A stretch of DNA of 64,000 nucleotides from Paeniglutamicibacter sulfureus (GCF_039535115.1 NZ_BAAAWO010000001.1:4509526-4573525), one strand, 5' to 3'. Shown: positions 28,024 to 36,775, counted from the stretch's first letter. Translations and numbers: made by a program. Notes: generated from the letters alone by a model not told the origin.

Positions 28024-28440
28024 TCAGGCGTTCCCGGCCCCGGTGGCGATCGCCCCGATCCCCACGGCCAACAGCCCCGCGGTAAGTGAGGCGGCGCTGA
28101 GGCCGATCAGCAGCGACAGTCGGTTGGGCTTCTCGGGGTTTTTCCCGAGCACCGAGAGAAAGGAGCCGGCGGGCATCAAGATAGCGGCGACCGGGACGCC
28201 TGAGCGGGCGATCCAGTCGACCCAGGTCGGGACGTCGAGGTGGTCGGCGAAGGCTAGGATCGCCAAGGACAGAACCAGCAGGACCGCTGCATGGGCGTGC
28301 CCTGCCCGGTACCAAGACTTCTGCAGGTCGTTGGCGGGAACCCCGCCGGCGGCGACGCGGACGAGGAAGGCGCCGCCTGATTCGACAGTGATGAGGGCCA
28401 GAAGCAGAATTTCGGCGAGGACCAACGTGCTCGGTTCCAT
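28024..28440 (-). CDS. Four-helix membrane protein next to MerR regulator
   Basis: A 138-residue protein with four hydrophobic segments (about 6-22, 48-66, 78-98 and 112-134) and a conserved-looking W-Y-R-AGHAHA element after helix 1. The AGHAHA histidines could bind a ligand or metal, but nothing more can be said. It is divergent from a MerR-type gene with palindromic sites between them, so it is probably the regulated target. Confidence 0.72.
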   Translation of the reverse strand: MEPSTLVLAEILLLALITVESGGAFLVRVAAGGVPANDLQKSWYRAGHAHAAVLLVLSLAILAFADHLDVPTWVDWIARSGVPVAAILMPAGSFLSVLGKNPEKPNRLSLLIGLSAASLTAGLLAVGIGAIATGAGNA

Positions 28441-28463
28441 GGGGGTGTTTCTTTCGAACCCGT

Positions 28464-28506
28464 TTGGATAGCTGTACTATCCAACATAGATACCTTAACT
28501 ATCCAA
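28464..28506. promoter_or_regulatory. Palindromic operator between the membrane protein gene and merR-like gene
   Basis: TTGGATAG-CTGTA-CTATCCAA (28464-28484) is a perfect 8-bp inverted repeat, and a third CTATCCAA half-site lies at 28499-28506. On the minus strand TTGGAT (28506-28501) and GATAGT are 19 bases apart, the long spacer typical of MerR-activated promoters. On the plus strand TTGGAT at 28464 can serve as a -35 for the regulator gene. Confidence 0.6.
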
Positions 28507-28522
28507 CACAAGGGGTTGCCGC

Positions 28523-29155
28523 ATGCGAATGTCCGAACTTCTCAAGCGCTCCGGGATGCCGCTGGCGACCGTGAAATACTACCTGCGCGAGGGCCTGCTG
28601 GCCCCCGGAGAGTCGGTCGGTGCAACAATGGCCGACTACGGCGAAGAGCATGTGCGCCGGCTGGCGCTGATCCGCGCGCTCACCGAGGTCGTGGGGCTGC
28701 CGCTGGCAGGGGTGCGCACCATCGTTGGAATCATCGACGAACCGGAGGCCGACCGCTACAGTACTTTGGGACGAGCGATCGCCGTGCTGCCGCCGGCCGT
28801 GGAGGCGGACGCACACGGTGACTATCCGCGGGCCCGGGCGGCGTTGGCGGAGATCGGCCAGCTCTGCGACCCCGGCTACGCGGCCGTCGCCCAGCTCGAA
28901 CGCGCCTTGGCCGCCGCCGAAGCGGCCGGCCTGCCCATGGGGCGCGAACGGCTGCACGGCTACGCACGGCACATCATGGCGATCGCCGAGATCGACATGG
29001 CGGAACTGCCCGAAGCCGACACATCGCGGGCCGTGGAGTACTCGGTGCTCGGAACGGCGCTCTACGATCCGATCTTTGCCGCGATGCGGCGCCTGGCCCA
29101 CCAGGACCTGGCAAGCCGGATGCTGGGCGGAAGCGCGGGGGACCAGACCCGGTAG
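28523..29155 (+). CDS. MerR family transcriptional regulator
   Basis: A 210-residue protein with an N-terminal MerR helix-turn-helix (MSELLKRSGMPLATVKYYLREGLL) and the second DNA-contact wing (YGEEHVRRLALIRAL), then a helical effector domain of about 130 residues without the cysteines of metal-sensing MerRs. The effector is therefore probably organic or unknown. The ATG at 28523 has AAGGGG at 7 bases; an ATG at 28529 is also possible. Confidence 0.85.
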   Translation: MRMSELLKRSGMPLATVKYYLREGLLAPGESVGATMADYGEEHVRRLALIRALTEVVGLPLAGVRTIVGIIDEPEADRYSTLGRAIAVLPPAVEADAHGDYPRARAALAEIGQLCDPGYAAVAQLERALAAAEAAGLPMGRERLHGYARHIMAIAEIDMAELPEADTSRAVEYSVLGTALYDPIFAAMRRLAHQDLASRMLGGSAGDQTR

Positions 29156-29213
29156 GCATCGGTGGCCGGGTTCGAAAGCGCCAGCGCACATTCGTTCGTG
29201 CCAAGATGGGGGA

Positions 29214-29474
29214 ATGAGCGCAGAAATCCCGGTTGCCGCCCGTGCCACGTCCGTGTGGACCAAGTCCCGCTGGCTGAAGATTCCATATCGCTCTTTTCGA
29301 TTCGACGTCAGATACGCCGACGGGCGTGAGGAACAAGTCGAGAGTTTGGACAAGGTGCTCCAGGGTGCAAGCTATCCAGCGGATGCGTGGAGCACCCGGA
29401 AGGGCGCCGAAAAGGCATGTCCGAAGGAGGGCACCGGAGCCTGGGTTGATTATCCCTACGGGCGGCCGCTGTGA
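29214..29474 (+). CDS. Hypothetical small protein, 86 residues
   Basis: A short soluble basic protein with aromatic-rich N-terminal half (VWTKSRWLKIPYRSFRFDVRY) and a C-terminal YPYGRPL. Not recognised. A GGGGG stretch right before the ATG gives a poor ribosome site. It may form an operon with the merR-like gene, 58 bases upstream. Confidence 0.45.
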   Translation: MSAEIPVAARATSVWTKSRWLKIPYRSFRFDVRYADGREEQVESLDKVLQGASYPADAWSTRKGAEKACPKEGTGAWVDYPYGRPL

Positions 29475-29633
29475 GAACGACCGCCTGGGCTCGGTTCGGC
29501 GGGCCAACCCCGAGGCCGGCCACGATCGATCGGTTCACCGGCACCGATCCTGGGCCGGGGCCGTGGCCCCGCTTGCGCCCCTGGCCCCGATCGACCTGTA
29601 GCGGAAGGAGAACAGTTTTCGTAGGCTATGCCC

Positions 29634-30035
29634 ATGGCTGCTCCCCAGATCTATGTCAGTTTCCCCGGCACGGCGCGTGAAGCGCTCGGCTTCTATGCGG
29701 ACGTTTTCGGCGGAAAACTCTCCTTGTACACCTATGAAGAATTTGGCCGAAAGGACGGTCCGCCGGAATCCATCGCCCATGGCGTTCTCGACGGCGTAGT
29801 GGCGCTGGCCGGATCGGATGCTGCCACGGGAGGAAAGAGCGTCAAGTTCGAAGGACTCATGCTCTCGTTGCTGGGGACCGCCGGACCGTCCGTCCTCCAC
29901 GAGTGGTTCGACAAACTCGCAGTTGGCGGGAAGGTGCTGGATCCGCTTTCCCCCAAACCATGGGGAGCCTCCGACGGCCAGGTCATCGACCGCCACGGGC
30001 TGCACTGGCTCATCGGATACGAGCCGGATTCGTGA
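29634..30035 (+). CDS. VOC family protein, PhnB/glyoxalase-like
   Basis: A 133-residue protein of the vicinal oxygen chelate superfamily, PhnB-like subgroup: IYVSFPGTAREALGFYADVFGG at the start, AHGVLDG and MLSLLG in the middle, and WGASDGQVIDRHGLHWLIGY at the end. Substrate unknown. TAGGCT ends 6 bases before the ATG at 29634, suggesting leaderless expression; the ATG at 29628 is two codons upstream. Its TGA overlaps the GTG of the hydrolase gene. Confidence 0.8.
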   Translation: MAAPQIYVSFPGTAREALGFYADVFGGKLSLYTYEEFGRKDGPPESIAHGVLDGVVALAGSDAATGGKSVKFEGLMLSLLGTAGPSVLHEWFDKLAVGGKVLDPLSPKPWGASDGQVIDRHGLHWLIGYEPDS

Positions 30036-30826
30036 GGGACCAACACTCAACGAGCAATCTCTCTCCGGGCGGCCACGAATATTCATGGCGGCGCGGCCGC
30101 GGTTCGCAGGTGGAAAAGCGGTTGGTGGAGCTCGGCAGCGGAATCCGAATCGGCTGCCGCATTTCCGGCCCTGCCGGTGGGCCGCCGATGGTCCTGTTGC
30201 ACGCGCTCGGGGAACAAGCAGCGAGTTGGTCCGGGGTCGAGGAGCGGTTCGCTTCGCTGTTTCGAGTAGTCAATCTGGATTTGCGCGGGCATGGCGACAG
30301 CGATCGGCCGGGCACCTACTCGTTCGAACTCATGCGGGAGGACGTCATCGACGTCCTTGACATCATGGATCTGCGCGACGTGGTGCTGATCGGCCACTCG
30401 ATGGGCGGCGCTGTCGCATATATGGTTGCCCAAGCGCAGCCGGGTCGCATCGCACGGCTCGTGGTCGAGGACGTCCCGCCGCCGTTCCCCCGGACACGGC
30501 CGGTTCCCGAACGCCCCGAGGGAGTCCTGGGGTTCGATTGGGCGGTCGTGCCGGCCATCGTTGAACAGGTTAACGATTCCACTCGCCGCTGGTGGAGGCG
30601 ACTGCCCGATATCGCATCTCCCACGTTGCTCATCGGAGGCGGTCCCACCAGCCCTGTTCCGCAGGACCTACTCGTGGAGGTCGCAGGGCTCATCCCCGAG
30701 TGCGCTCTCGTCACCATACCCACTGGTCACAACGTTCACGAGACGCGTCCGAGCGAATTTGCCGACACTGTCCTGCGGTGGTTGGACGGCACCGGCATTT
30801 TCCCGAACCATAGGCCGGCACTGTAG
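30032..30826 (+). CDS. Alpha/beta hydrolase
   Basis: A 264-residue hydrolase. Oxyanion strand VLLHALGEQAASW, conserved DLRGHGDSDRPGTYSFE, the nucleophile elbow in IGHSMGGAVAY and the catalytic His in PTGHNVHETRP are present; the acid is probably the Asp or Glu near the strand before it. The substrate is unknown. The GTG at 30032 is chosen because it overlaps the VOC stop (GTGA); homology begins later, around VEKRLVELGSG. Confidence 0.8.
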   Translation: MRDQHSTSNLSPGGHEYSWRRGRGSQVEKRLVELGSGIRIGCRISGPAGGPPMVLLHALGEQAASWSGVEERFASLFRVVNLDLRGHGDSDRPGTYSFELMREDVIDVLDIMDLRDVVLIGHSMGGAVAYMVAQAQPGRIARLVVEDVPPPFPRTRPVPERPEGVLGFDWAVVPAIVEQVNDSTRRWWRRLPDIASPTLLIGGGPTSPVPQDLLVEVAGLIPECALVTIPTGHNVHETRPSEFADTVLRWLDGTGIFPNHRPAL

Positions 30827-31056
30827 GTTGCTATCCCACGGACGCTGCCCTTTCACCGACATCCAGCGGATGTGCAAACCATTTTCCGCGGGGGAGGCCC
30901 CCGGACGCGGCGCCCTGCAAGATCGGGACGACCACCTCACGCCTGGCATCGGGGAAACGCGTTCATTGCCCGGCCGGGTAGCATCGGAGGTGCGAATCAT
31001 GGCACCTCCGGGAGAGTGCCCCGCAACATTCCCGCCGCCAAGATCCAAGGAATCCG

Positions 31057-31557
31057 ATGCCGTTCAACAAAAAAACGCTCAAAGACGACGGATTCACCGG
31101 ATTCCGCCCCATCACGGACCTTGAAATCAATCGGATTCCGCAGCGTCAGGGGATATTCGTTGTGTTGCGGCCCGAGGGGTTTGAGCCGCGGTTCCTCACC
31201 AAAAGCACGGCCGGAATTTTCAAGAAGAAGAATCCATCCCTGCCCATGGCCGGGCTCACCGCTGAATGGGTTGAGGACGCAGATGTCCTCTTCATTGGCA
31301 AGGCCAGCCCCGGCAGTAAGGGCAACCGCGGGCTTCGACGCCAGATCCAAGAATTTTTGGACTTTGGAAATGGAAAGCCGCCGGGACACTGGGACGGCCG
31401 GCTGATCTGGCAGTTGGCGGAAACAGGAGCCCTTCTCATGGCATGGAAGGAGCTACCTGCGGAGGAGCTCAATGCGGCCCAGGCAAACTACCATGCCGAG
31501 TTCCGCCAATTGCACGGTAGGTTGCCGTTCGCCAATCTCGTCCAGGCCCGCGCCTAA
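31057..31557 (+). CDS. Hypothetical protein, possibly GIY-YIG-like fold
   Basis: A 166-residue protein. GIFVVLRPEG (about 33-42) and VLFIGKASPG (about 81-90) resemble the GIY and YIG strands of GIY-YIG endonucleases, and an Arg-rich helix GLRRQIQEFLDFG follows as expected. GHWDGRLIWQL is a strong local motif. The classical tyrosines and the terminal Asn are not clear, so activity is uncertain. ATG at 31057 follows CAAGGAATCC. It stands alone. Confidence 0.5.
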   Translation: MPFNKKTLKDDGFTGFRPITDLEINRIPQRQGIFVVLRPEGFEPRFLTKSTAGIFKKKNPSLPMAGLTAEWVEDADVLFIGKASPGSKGNRGLRRQIQEFLDFGNGKPPGHWDGRLIWQLAETGALLMAWKELPAEELNAAQANYHAEFRQLHGRLPFANLVQARA

Positions 31558-31732
31558 AACGCGTCTCCGCTGAATGCCGCGCACGGCAAAACGTTCGCGC
31601 CCGCATTGGTCCGCCCGCAAGGGAAGACCCTGCCCCGCTCGGCGAGGATCTGCAAGGGCAATTTTGGAAATGCGACGACAGTTTTCCAGGAGGGGTAGCA
31701 CCCCCTCCCGCCTTCAGGATAGCGCCGCGAGG

Positions 31733-31768
31733 GGGTCTTGCAGCAAGACCCGTGCTGTGGAATACACT
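31733..31768 (+). promoter_or_regulatory. RAE-like inverted repeat and promoter of the flavin monooxygenase gene
   Basis: GGGTCTTGCAGCAAGACCC at 31733-31751 is a perfect 9-1-9 inverted repeat. It resembles the 19-bp rifamycin-associated element as I remember it (TTGC-GCAA core flanked by G and C runs). A TACACT -10 follows at 31763-31768. The gene starts 50 bases later. Confidence 0.6.
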
Positions 31769-31817
31769 GCTCTGGCGTGCCCGTCAGCACAGCATCACGC
31801 GAAGAGGATGGGATGGG

Positions 31818-33281
31818 ATGGCAGACGTAATCATCGTGGGAAGTGGACCGGCCGGCATGATGCTGGCTGGTGAGTTGGCACTGGCTGGTATTGACGTGGC
31901 GATCATGGAGCGGCGTCCGACAGGGGCCTTGACGGAATCCCGTGCGGGCGGCTTTCACTGTCGCACCATTGAGATCCTTGACCAGCGGGGCATCGCCGGT
32001 CGATTCCTGGACGAGGGCACGACCGTGCAGACGGCCCGATTCGGAAAGTCGGTTCTGGATATCAGCGACTTTCCGACGCGGCACCCTTACGGGCTCGGCC
32101 TGTGGCAGAGCCGCATCCAACCAATCCTCGAAGACTGGATCAAGGAGCTCGGGGTGCCCGTCCATCGCCGTCATGAGGTGGTTGGCTTCATCCAGGACGA
32201 GACCGGCGTCGAAGTCGAGACCGCCGACGGCGCAAAGATCCGGGCCGCGTTTCTTGTCGGCGCGGACGGTGGCCGCAGCGTGGTCCGCAAGTGCGCCGGT
32301 ATCGACTTCCCCGGCTGGGACGCGACCCGGAGCAACCTGATCGCCGAAGTGGAAGCAACCGATGAAGTACCCTCCGGTACGCACTTGGATGAGTCCGGGG
32401 TCCACGGCTTCAGTTTGATGCCGGACGGGCGTACCTATCGTGTCATCACGACGGAGCGACAGGTCGGTTCGAGGCAGGATCCCACCCTGGGTGACCTGAG
32501 CGATTCCCTGACCTGGGCGTATGGAACAGACTTCGGAGTGCATACACCGACCTCTATCTCCAGATTCACCGACGCCACCCGGCAGGCAGCAACCTATCGC
32601 AAGGGCCGGGTGCTGCTGGTCGGGGACGCCGCTCACGTTCACTATCCCGCAGGCGGCCAGGGGATCGGCTTGGGCCTGCAGGACGCAGTCAACCTTGGGT
32701 GGAAGCTCGCACAGGTGGTCAATGGCCTCTCACCCGAGTCCCTTCTGGACACCTACCACGCGGAGCGACACCCCGTCGGTGGTCGCGCGCTCAAGCATTC
32801 GATGGCGCAAACAGCCCTGCAACGCGCCGATGCCCGAACCGAGGCGCTCGCCGAGACCGTCGAGGAACTCATGTCGATGGATGAGCCTCGGCGGCACGTT
32901 GCCGCACTGATCCACGGACTCGACATCACCTACGACTTAGGGGAGGGGCACCCGCTTCTCGGACGTCGCATGCCGGATCTTGATCTCGATACGGCAAACG
33001 GTCCGACCCGTGTCTTCACGCTGCTCCACGATGCAAAGCCGGTCCTGCTAACACTCGACGGTCTGAGCCACTTCGAGATCGAACCCTGGGCCGATCACGT
33101 CCAACAGGTCGAGGCCCGGTATACCGGCCCGTGGCGACTGCCCCTCCTGGGTGACGTGACGCCTCCTACCGCCGTGCTAATCCGCCCGGACGGATATGTT
33201 GCCTGGGTTGGGCAAGGAACTGCCCAGAACCTGACGGACGCGCTATGCCGCTGGTTCGGCCCTGGGCTGCCAGCGCGATAA
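31818..33281 (+). CDS. FAD-dependent aromatic monooxygenase, rifampicin monooxygenase (Rox)-like
   Basis: A 487-residue class A flavin hydroxylase: GxGxxG in VIIVGSGPAGMMLAGELAL, the FAD-phosphate motif GRVLLVGDAAHVHYPAGGQG, then LGLQDAVNLGWKLA, and a C-terminal thioredoxin-like domain ending LIRPDGYVAWVG. The segments TDFGVHTPTSISRFTDATRQA, LLDTYHAERHPV and YDLGEGHPLLGRRMPDL closely recall Rox enzymes that oxidise and linearise rifampicin. The RAE-like repeat in its promoter supports a rifamycin role. Other aromatic substrates remain possible. Confidence 0.82.
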   Translation: MADVIIVGSGPAGMMLAGELALAGIDVAIMERRPTGALTESRAGGFHCRTIEILDQRGIAGRFLDEGTTVQTARFGKSVLDISDFPTRHPYGLGLWQSRIQPILEDWIKELGVPVHRRHEVVGFIQDETGVEVETADGAKIRAAFLVGADGGRSVVRKCAGIDFPGWDATRSNLIAEVEATDEVPSGTHLDESGVHGFSLMPDGRTYRVITTERQVGSRQDPTLGDLSDSLTWAYGTDFGVHTPTSISRFTDATRQAATYRKGRVLLVGDAAHVHYPAGGQGIGLGLQDAVNLGWKLAQVVNGLSPESLLDTYHAERHPVGGRALKHSMAQTALQRADARTEALAETVEELMSMDEPRRHVAALIHGLDITYDLGEGHPLLGRRMPDLDLDTANGPTRVFTLLHDAKPVLLTLDGLSHFEIEPWADHVQQVEARYTGPWRLPLLGDVTPPTAVLIRPDGYVAWVGQGTAQNLTDALCRWFGPGLPAR

Positions 33282-33327
33282 CGATCGTTTCACGGACCAG
33301 GTAGCGCGAGTTTGCCCTCGGGATCCT

Positions 33328-33849
33328 TCAGCGGGACTCAGCTACCGGGGGTGTACCTCGTCCATCCAGCGAGCGGAGATAGGCCGCGTTCCCACTGATC
33401 GCCGACTTGTATCTATCGATGTCCGGAGAGCGAACGAAGTCCACCACGACATCAAGCAGCGAAGCAATGGCTTCATCTGGTCGGCCTGCTGCGTGGAGGG
33501 TGATTGCTTCGAACACCCCCAGCGATGGGGACCCGGGAAACTCAGTGCGAGCTGTCGCGAAGACCGCGCTGGACTTTGCGTACTGTCCCACGTTTCGCAA
33601 GGTTGACCCGTATTGGACATAGCAACGGCGGAGCAGATCGCCCTTGAGGCCAGCAGCGAGGGCGTTCTCGTAAAATCCAAGGGCTGTTTCTTCCTTGCCA
33701 GCAGTGTCATATGCCCCTCCGACTTCGTAGAGCACTCGCGCATTCCCGGGATTCGAAGCAAGCAGGGGAAGCAACGCATCGATGGTCGGCTGCATGTTCG
33801 CCCGGTCTCGGGCAGCGAAGATCCTGTCCAGCTCCTTGTCTAAAGTCAT
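33328..33849 (-). CDS. Tetratricopeptide repeat protein
   Basis: A 173-residue helical protein made of TPR-like units: DALLPLLASNPGNARVLYEVGGAYDTAGKEETALGFYENALAAGL, then a further pair and AITLHAAGRPDEAIASLLD. Such proteins act as protein-binding scaffolds. The partner is unknown. It stands alone. Confidence 0.72.
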   Translation of the reverse strand: MTLDKELDRIFAARDRANMQPTIDALLPLLASNPGNARVLYEVGGAYDTAGKEETALGFYENALAAGLKGDLLRRCYVQYGSTLRNVGQYAKSSAVFATARTEFPGSPSLGVFEAITLHAAGRPDEAIASLLDVVVDFVRSPDIDRYKSAISGNAAYLRSLDGRGTPPVAESR

Positions 33850-34482
33850 GCCGCTCAGTCTTGCACATGCAGCATCCGCTGGTCTGTGGGCGACCGAATC
33901 ACCCCTTGACGACCGGGAGACGCCGGGATCTATAGACTGTGGAATTCCGATAGCGGAACCTTCCGCAGGACAAAACCCACCGCGTGACGCGAGCCTCAAA
34001 TGGAAAGCATCTCGTGGGAGCGGGACAGAATCGCCATGCGACTCGGTGCGGTGGCAGGATGCCCGCTGGCCCATTGGCCGGGCCTTCAATCCATGTTGGC
34101 CAATATGGAAGTGCTTGTCCCCTTGTTACACGGGAGGTTACCCATCCTCAAGAACAAGTCCTTTGACGCGGCGGACGCCGAGTCCTGATTCGCGATGGCC
34201 CCGTCCAGCCCGCGCTCCAGAGAGTCATTCGTCCCACCCTCGGCGTAAGAGCATGGCCAATGCCTCGTATTCACCAGCTCAAGTTTTACCGGATCTTGTG
34301 CCAGCCAGCTCGTTGGGGTAACAACGGAAGTTGTTGCTAGTGTCATTAATGGTGATCGTTCTCCTTTAGTGGTTGTCGCCGTTGAAGCCTCTCCAACGGT
34401 TTCGAGGGCGCTTTCTGTTGAAGGAACGATAAAACGATGCCGGTGAAAATCTTTGGCTGATGATCGACGCGGGGGTAAAAAT
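33850..34482. other. 633-bp intergenic region
   Basis: No convincing gene. TTGACG (33906-33911) and TATAGA (33931-33936), 19 bases apart, read rightwards. A 62-codon frame at 34000-34188 (MESISWERDRIAMRLG...) lacks a ribosome site and resembles nothing I know. A short AACAAC/GTTGTT hairpin lies near 34320. The region could be a decayed gene or a long leader of the lipoprotein gene. Confidence 0.35.
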
Positions 34483-36027
34483 ATGACGATTCGGGCAAGG
34501 GGACGTCTCGCTGCGGTTGCTTCCGGGCTGGTTCTTGCCCTGGTCGCGGCCGGGTGCACCGCAGCGGATCCGGGGGACGACGCCGGCGCTGTCGGTGCCA
34601 AAGCGCAGGAGAACCAAGACAGCGTTGTGTTGGCCGGGGCCGAGGCTGGCATCGGCCAGATCGGCGGCAACCCCGCGGAGATGGCGCTGAAAGCCAGCGA
34701 GGCGTTCTTCGAAAAGGCACCCGCAGTCGTCGTGCTGGGCAATGACGGCGGGCAGGAAGCCGCCGCCGGTCAGGCCCGCGCACTCGGCGTCCCGCTGCTC
34801 GTGGCACCTGGCGACGCACCGGACGAAGCAACGGAGCGGCAAGATTTCTCCGCCGAGCTGGAGCGTCTGGGCGCACGTACCCTCATTGCCCACGGAACTG
34901 TGCCGGATTCACTGGCGGGGAATCTGGAAGTTGTCGACGGGGCGGCACCCGATGCCGATCTGCCAGACATTGACCCGGTCGAGGGAACCACGGATTCCGG
35001 CTTCGCCGTCGTCGTTCGCTCGGGGGAAGAAGCCGCGGAAGCGGCAGGTCCGGCACTGGTCACGGCCCAAGCCGCAGGGGCCGAGCTCCACACCATGGCC
35101 TCGCCTGACCCACGGGCTGCGAAGAACCAGAAATTTTTCCAAGAACACGCGGACTCGGAGCTGTACGCGATCGGCGGCGGCTTCGGGAAAGCCGCGGATT
35201 TCTCTGCCCTGGCGGCAACGGCTGCCGGAGGAATGCAACTTCCAGGCGGCGGGCAGATCGTGTTTCCGGACCGGCGCATGGTCGCGCTGTACGGGACCCC
35301 CGGGACGGCTTCACTGGGTCTGCTCGGCGAACAGGACGTCGATGGGGCCATCAAGCTCGCCAAAAAGTACGCCGCGGAGTACCAGCCCTTTAGCAAGGAG
35401 AAGGTCGTGCCGGCCTTCGAGATCATCTCGACAGTCGCCGCGGCGTCCGCGGGCAAGGACGGGAAGTACTCCAGCTACGTTCCCGTGGAACGACTCGAGT
35501 CCTGGGTGAAGGCGGCCGAGAAAGCAGGGGTATACGTGGTTCTTGACCTGCAACCGGGTCGCAACGACTTCCTGACCCAGGCCAAGCACTATGAAAAGTT
35601 GCTGGCCTACCCCAACGTCGGCATTGCCTACGACCCCGAGTGGCGGCTCAAGCCCGGCCAGCGTCACATGGTCCAAATCGGTTCCGTGGATGCCGCTGAG
35701 CTCAACCGCACCAACGATTGGTTGGCTGCGCTGACGCGCAAGCACCACCTGCCGCAGAAGGTCGTCATCCTGCACCAGTTCAAGTTGAGCATGATCCGCA
35801 ACCGATCCGCGCTGGATACTTCGCACCCCGAACTTGCGATGGTCTTGCATGCAGACGGCAACGGCACGCCGGGGATGAAGATGGAGACGTGGAAGAGCCT
35901 GCGCCGTGACCTGCCCGACGGCATCAGGATGGCGTGGAAGAACTTCATCGACGAGGACTCCCCAACGTTCACACCGAAGCAGACCTTCGACATCGATCCG
36001 AAGCCATGGTTCGTTTCCTACCAGTAG
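34483..36027 (+). CDS. Large lipoprotein, unknown function
   Basis: A 514-residue predicted lipoprotein: basic start, hydrophobic helix and lipobox LVAAGC (Cys about 25). The first half (about 40-270) contains repeated VVVLGNDGG/GVPLLVAP/ARTLIAHG elements that recall cell-wall-binding repeat 2 folds. The second half (about 290-500) looks like a barrel-type domain: VVPAFEIISTVAAASAG, VYVVLDLQPGRNDFL, NVGIAYDPEWRLKPGQ, KVVILHQF and MAWKNFIDEDSPTF, with several acidic residues at strand ends. A secreted hydrolase-like role is possible but unproven. Confidence 0.68.
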   Translation: MTIRARGRLAAVASGLVLALVAAGCTAADPGDDAGAVGAKAQENQDSVVLAGAEAGIGQIGGNPAEMALKASEAFFEKAPAVVVLGNDGGQEAAAGQARALGVPLLVAPGDAPDEATERQDFSAELERLGARTLIAHGTVPDSLAGNLEVVDGAAPDADLPDIDPVEGTTDSGFAVVVRSGEEAAEAAGPALVTAQAAGAELHTMASPDPRAAKNQKFFQEHADSELYAIGGGFGKAADFSALAATAAGGMQLPGGGQIVFPDRRMVALYGTPGTASLGLLGEQDVDGAIKLAKKYAAEYQPFSKEKVVPAFEIISTVAAASAGKDGKYSSYVPVERLESWVKAAEKAGVYVVLDLQPGRNDFLTQAKHYEKLLAYPNVGIAYDPEWRLKPGQRHMVQIGSVDAAELNRTNDWLAALTRKHHLPQKVVILHQFKLSMIRNRSALDTSHPELAMVLHADGNGTPGMKMETWKSLRRDLPDGIRMAWKNFIDEDSPTFTPKQTFDIDPKPWFVSYQ

Positions 36028-36268
36028 GCCGTACGATCACACCCGGAGGGGGGCCTTCCAGAGAAGGGTTTCGGATGGCATTTCCAGTCCCTGCCCGCCA
36101 GCTTCGAATGTATTCGGGGGCGAACCAAAAAGCCATGAGACCAACAACGGCGACCGCCGAACCCGAAATCAACAGGGCCGCACCAAGGCCGAATGCTGCG
36201 AGAAAGCACCCCGCCAGCACAGCAAATCTTATCTGTCTGGTTGTCTTTGGCGTCGACGCCAGGAACAC
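35969..36268 (-). CDS. Possible small two-helix membrane protein
   Basis: A 99-codon frame from a GTG at 36268. It encodes two adjacent hydrophobic segments (RFAVLAGCFLAAFGLGAAL and ISGSAVAVVGLMAFWF), then a hydrophilic tail. The tail overlaps the 3' end of the convergent lipoprotein gene by 59 bases. There is no clear ribosome site. The hydrophobic pattern is the main support, so this is tentative. Confidence 0.4.
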   Translation of the reverse strand: MFLASTPKTTRQIRFAVLAGCFLAAFGLGAALLISGSAVAVVGLMAFWFAPEYIRSWRAGTGNAIRNPSLEGPPPGVIVRPTGRKRTMASDRCRRSASV

Positions 36269-36289
36269 TTGTCGAAAGATTTTTGGACG

Positions 36290-36775
36290 TTAACCAAGCT
36301 GCACCTTGCATGTTTTTCCAGTTGGTTCTCCATCGAGAGTGAACTCAATGCGTAGGAATCGGGCAGCAGCAGGAGGTTCCGGAAGATACACCCAGGTGGC
36401 ATCCCAATCGGTCCCGCTTCCTGCGACTTGTCCGGCAGACCATCGATAGATGGTTCCTAAATCATCCGAGATATCCGCTCCAACAGGGCCAAGAACTAGC
36501 TGACCGGGCATCGCCGGTGCGTCTCCGGCTGCTTCCGCCCCATCACGTTCCCTCAGGTTTGCCCACTGCGATATTTCCTTGACGTGGTGTTCGTCGCGGC
36601 GCTGGGTTTCGGGACTGCGGATCCCTTCAAGGTGGAGTCTTGTTCCCTGTTTTCCCAACCATTCAGTTGCGGAAAACGGAGCGTCGGCAATCGACTCAAC
36701 CCCGGCGAACCGCACGTCCACACCATCCTTGGTTGCCACGATGAGATCCCCTGGGGCTGAAATGATTGTCATCAT
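36290..36775 (-). CDS. Hypothetical protein, 161 residues
   Basis: Not recognised. It begins with a beta-rich stretch (MTIISAPGDLIVATKDGVDVRFAGVES), has an acidic middle, and ends in a jelly-roll-like strand pattern (WVYLPEPPAAARFLRIEFTLDGEPTGKTCKVQLG). A TAGGGT hexamer lies exactly 7 bases before the ATG at 36775, so a leaderless start is likely. It is divergent from the next small gene, which has the same type of start. Confidence 0.6.
   Translation of the reverse strand: MMTIISAPGDLIVATKDGVDVRFAGVESIADAPFSATEWLGKQGTRLHLEGIRSPETQRRDEHHVKEISQWANLRERDGAEAAGDAPAMPGQLVLGPVGADISDDLGTIYRWSAGQVAGSGTDWDATWVYLPEPPAAARFLRIEFTLDGEPTGKTCKVQLG

Noticed and set aside
28725..29474. Long frame overlapping the MerR-type gene in another phase
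   Set aside because: Only the last 86 codons (from 29214) fall outside the MerR gene; the rest is a GC-rich shadow frame.
34000..34188. 62-codon frame before the large lipoprotein gene
   Set aside because: No ribosome site, no leaderless hexamer and no recognisable protein; mentioned only as part of the intergenic region.
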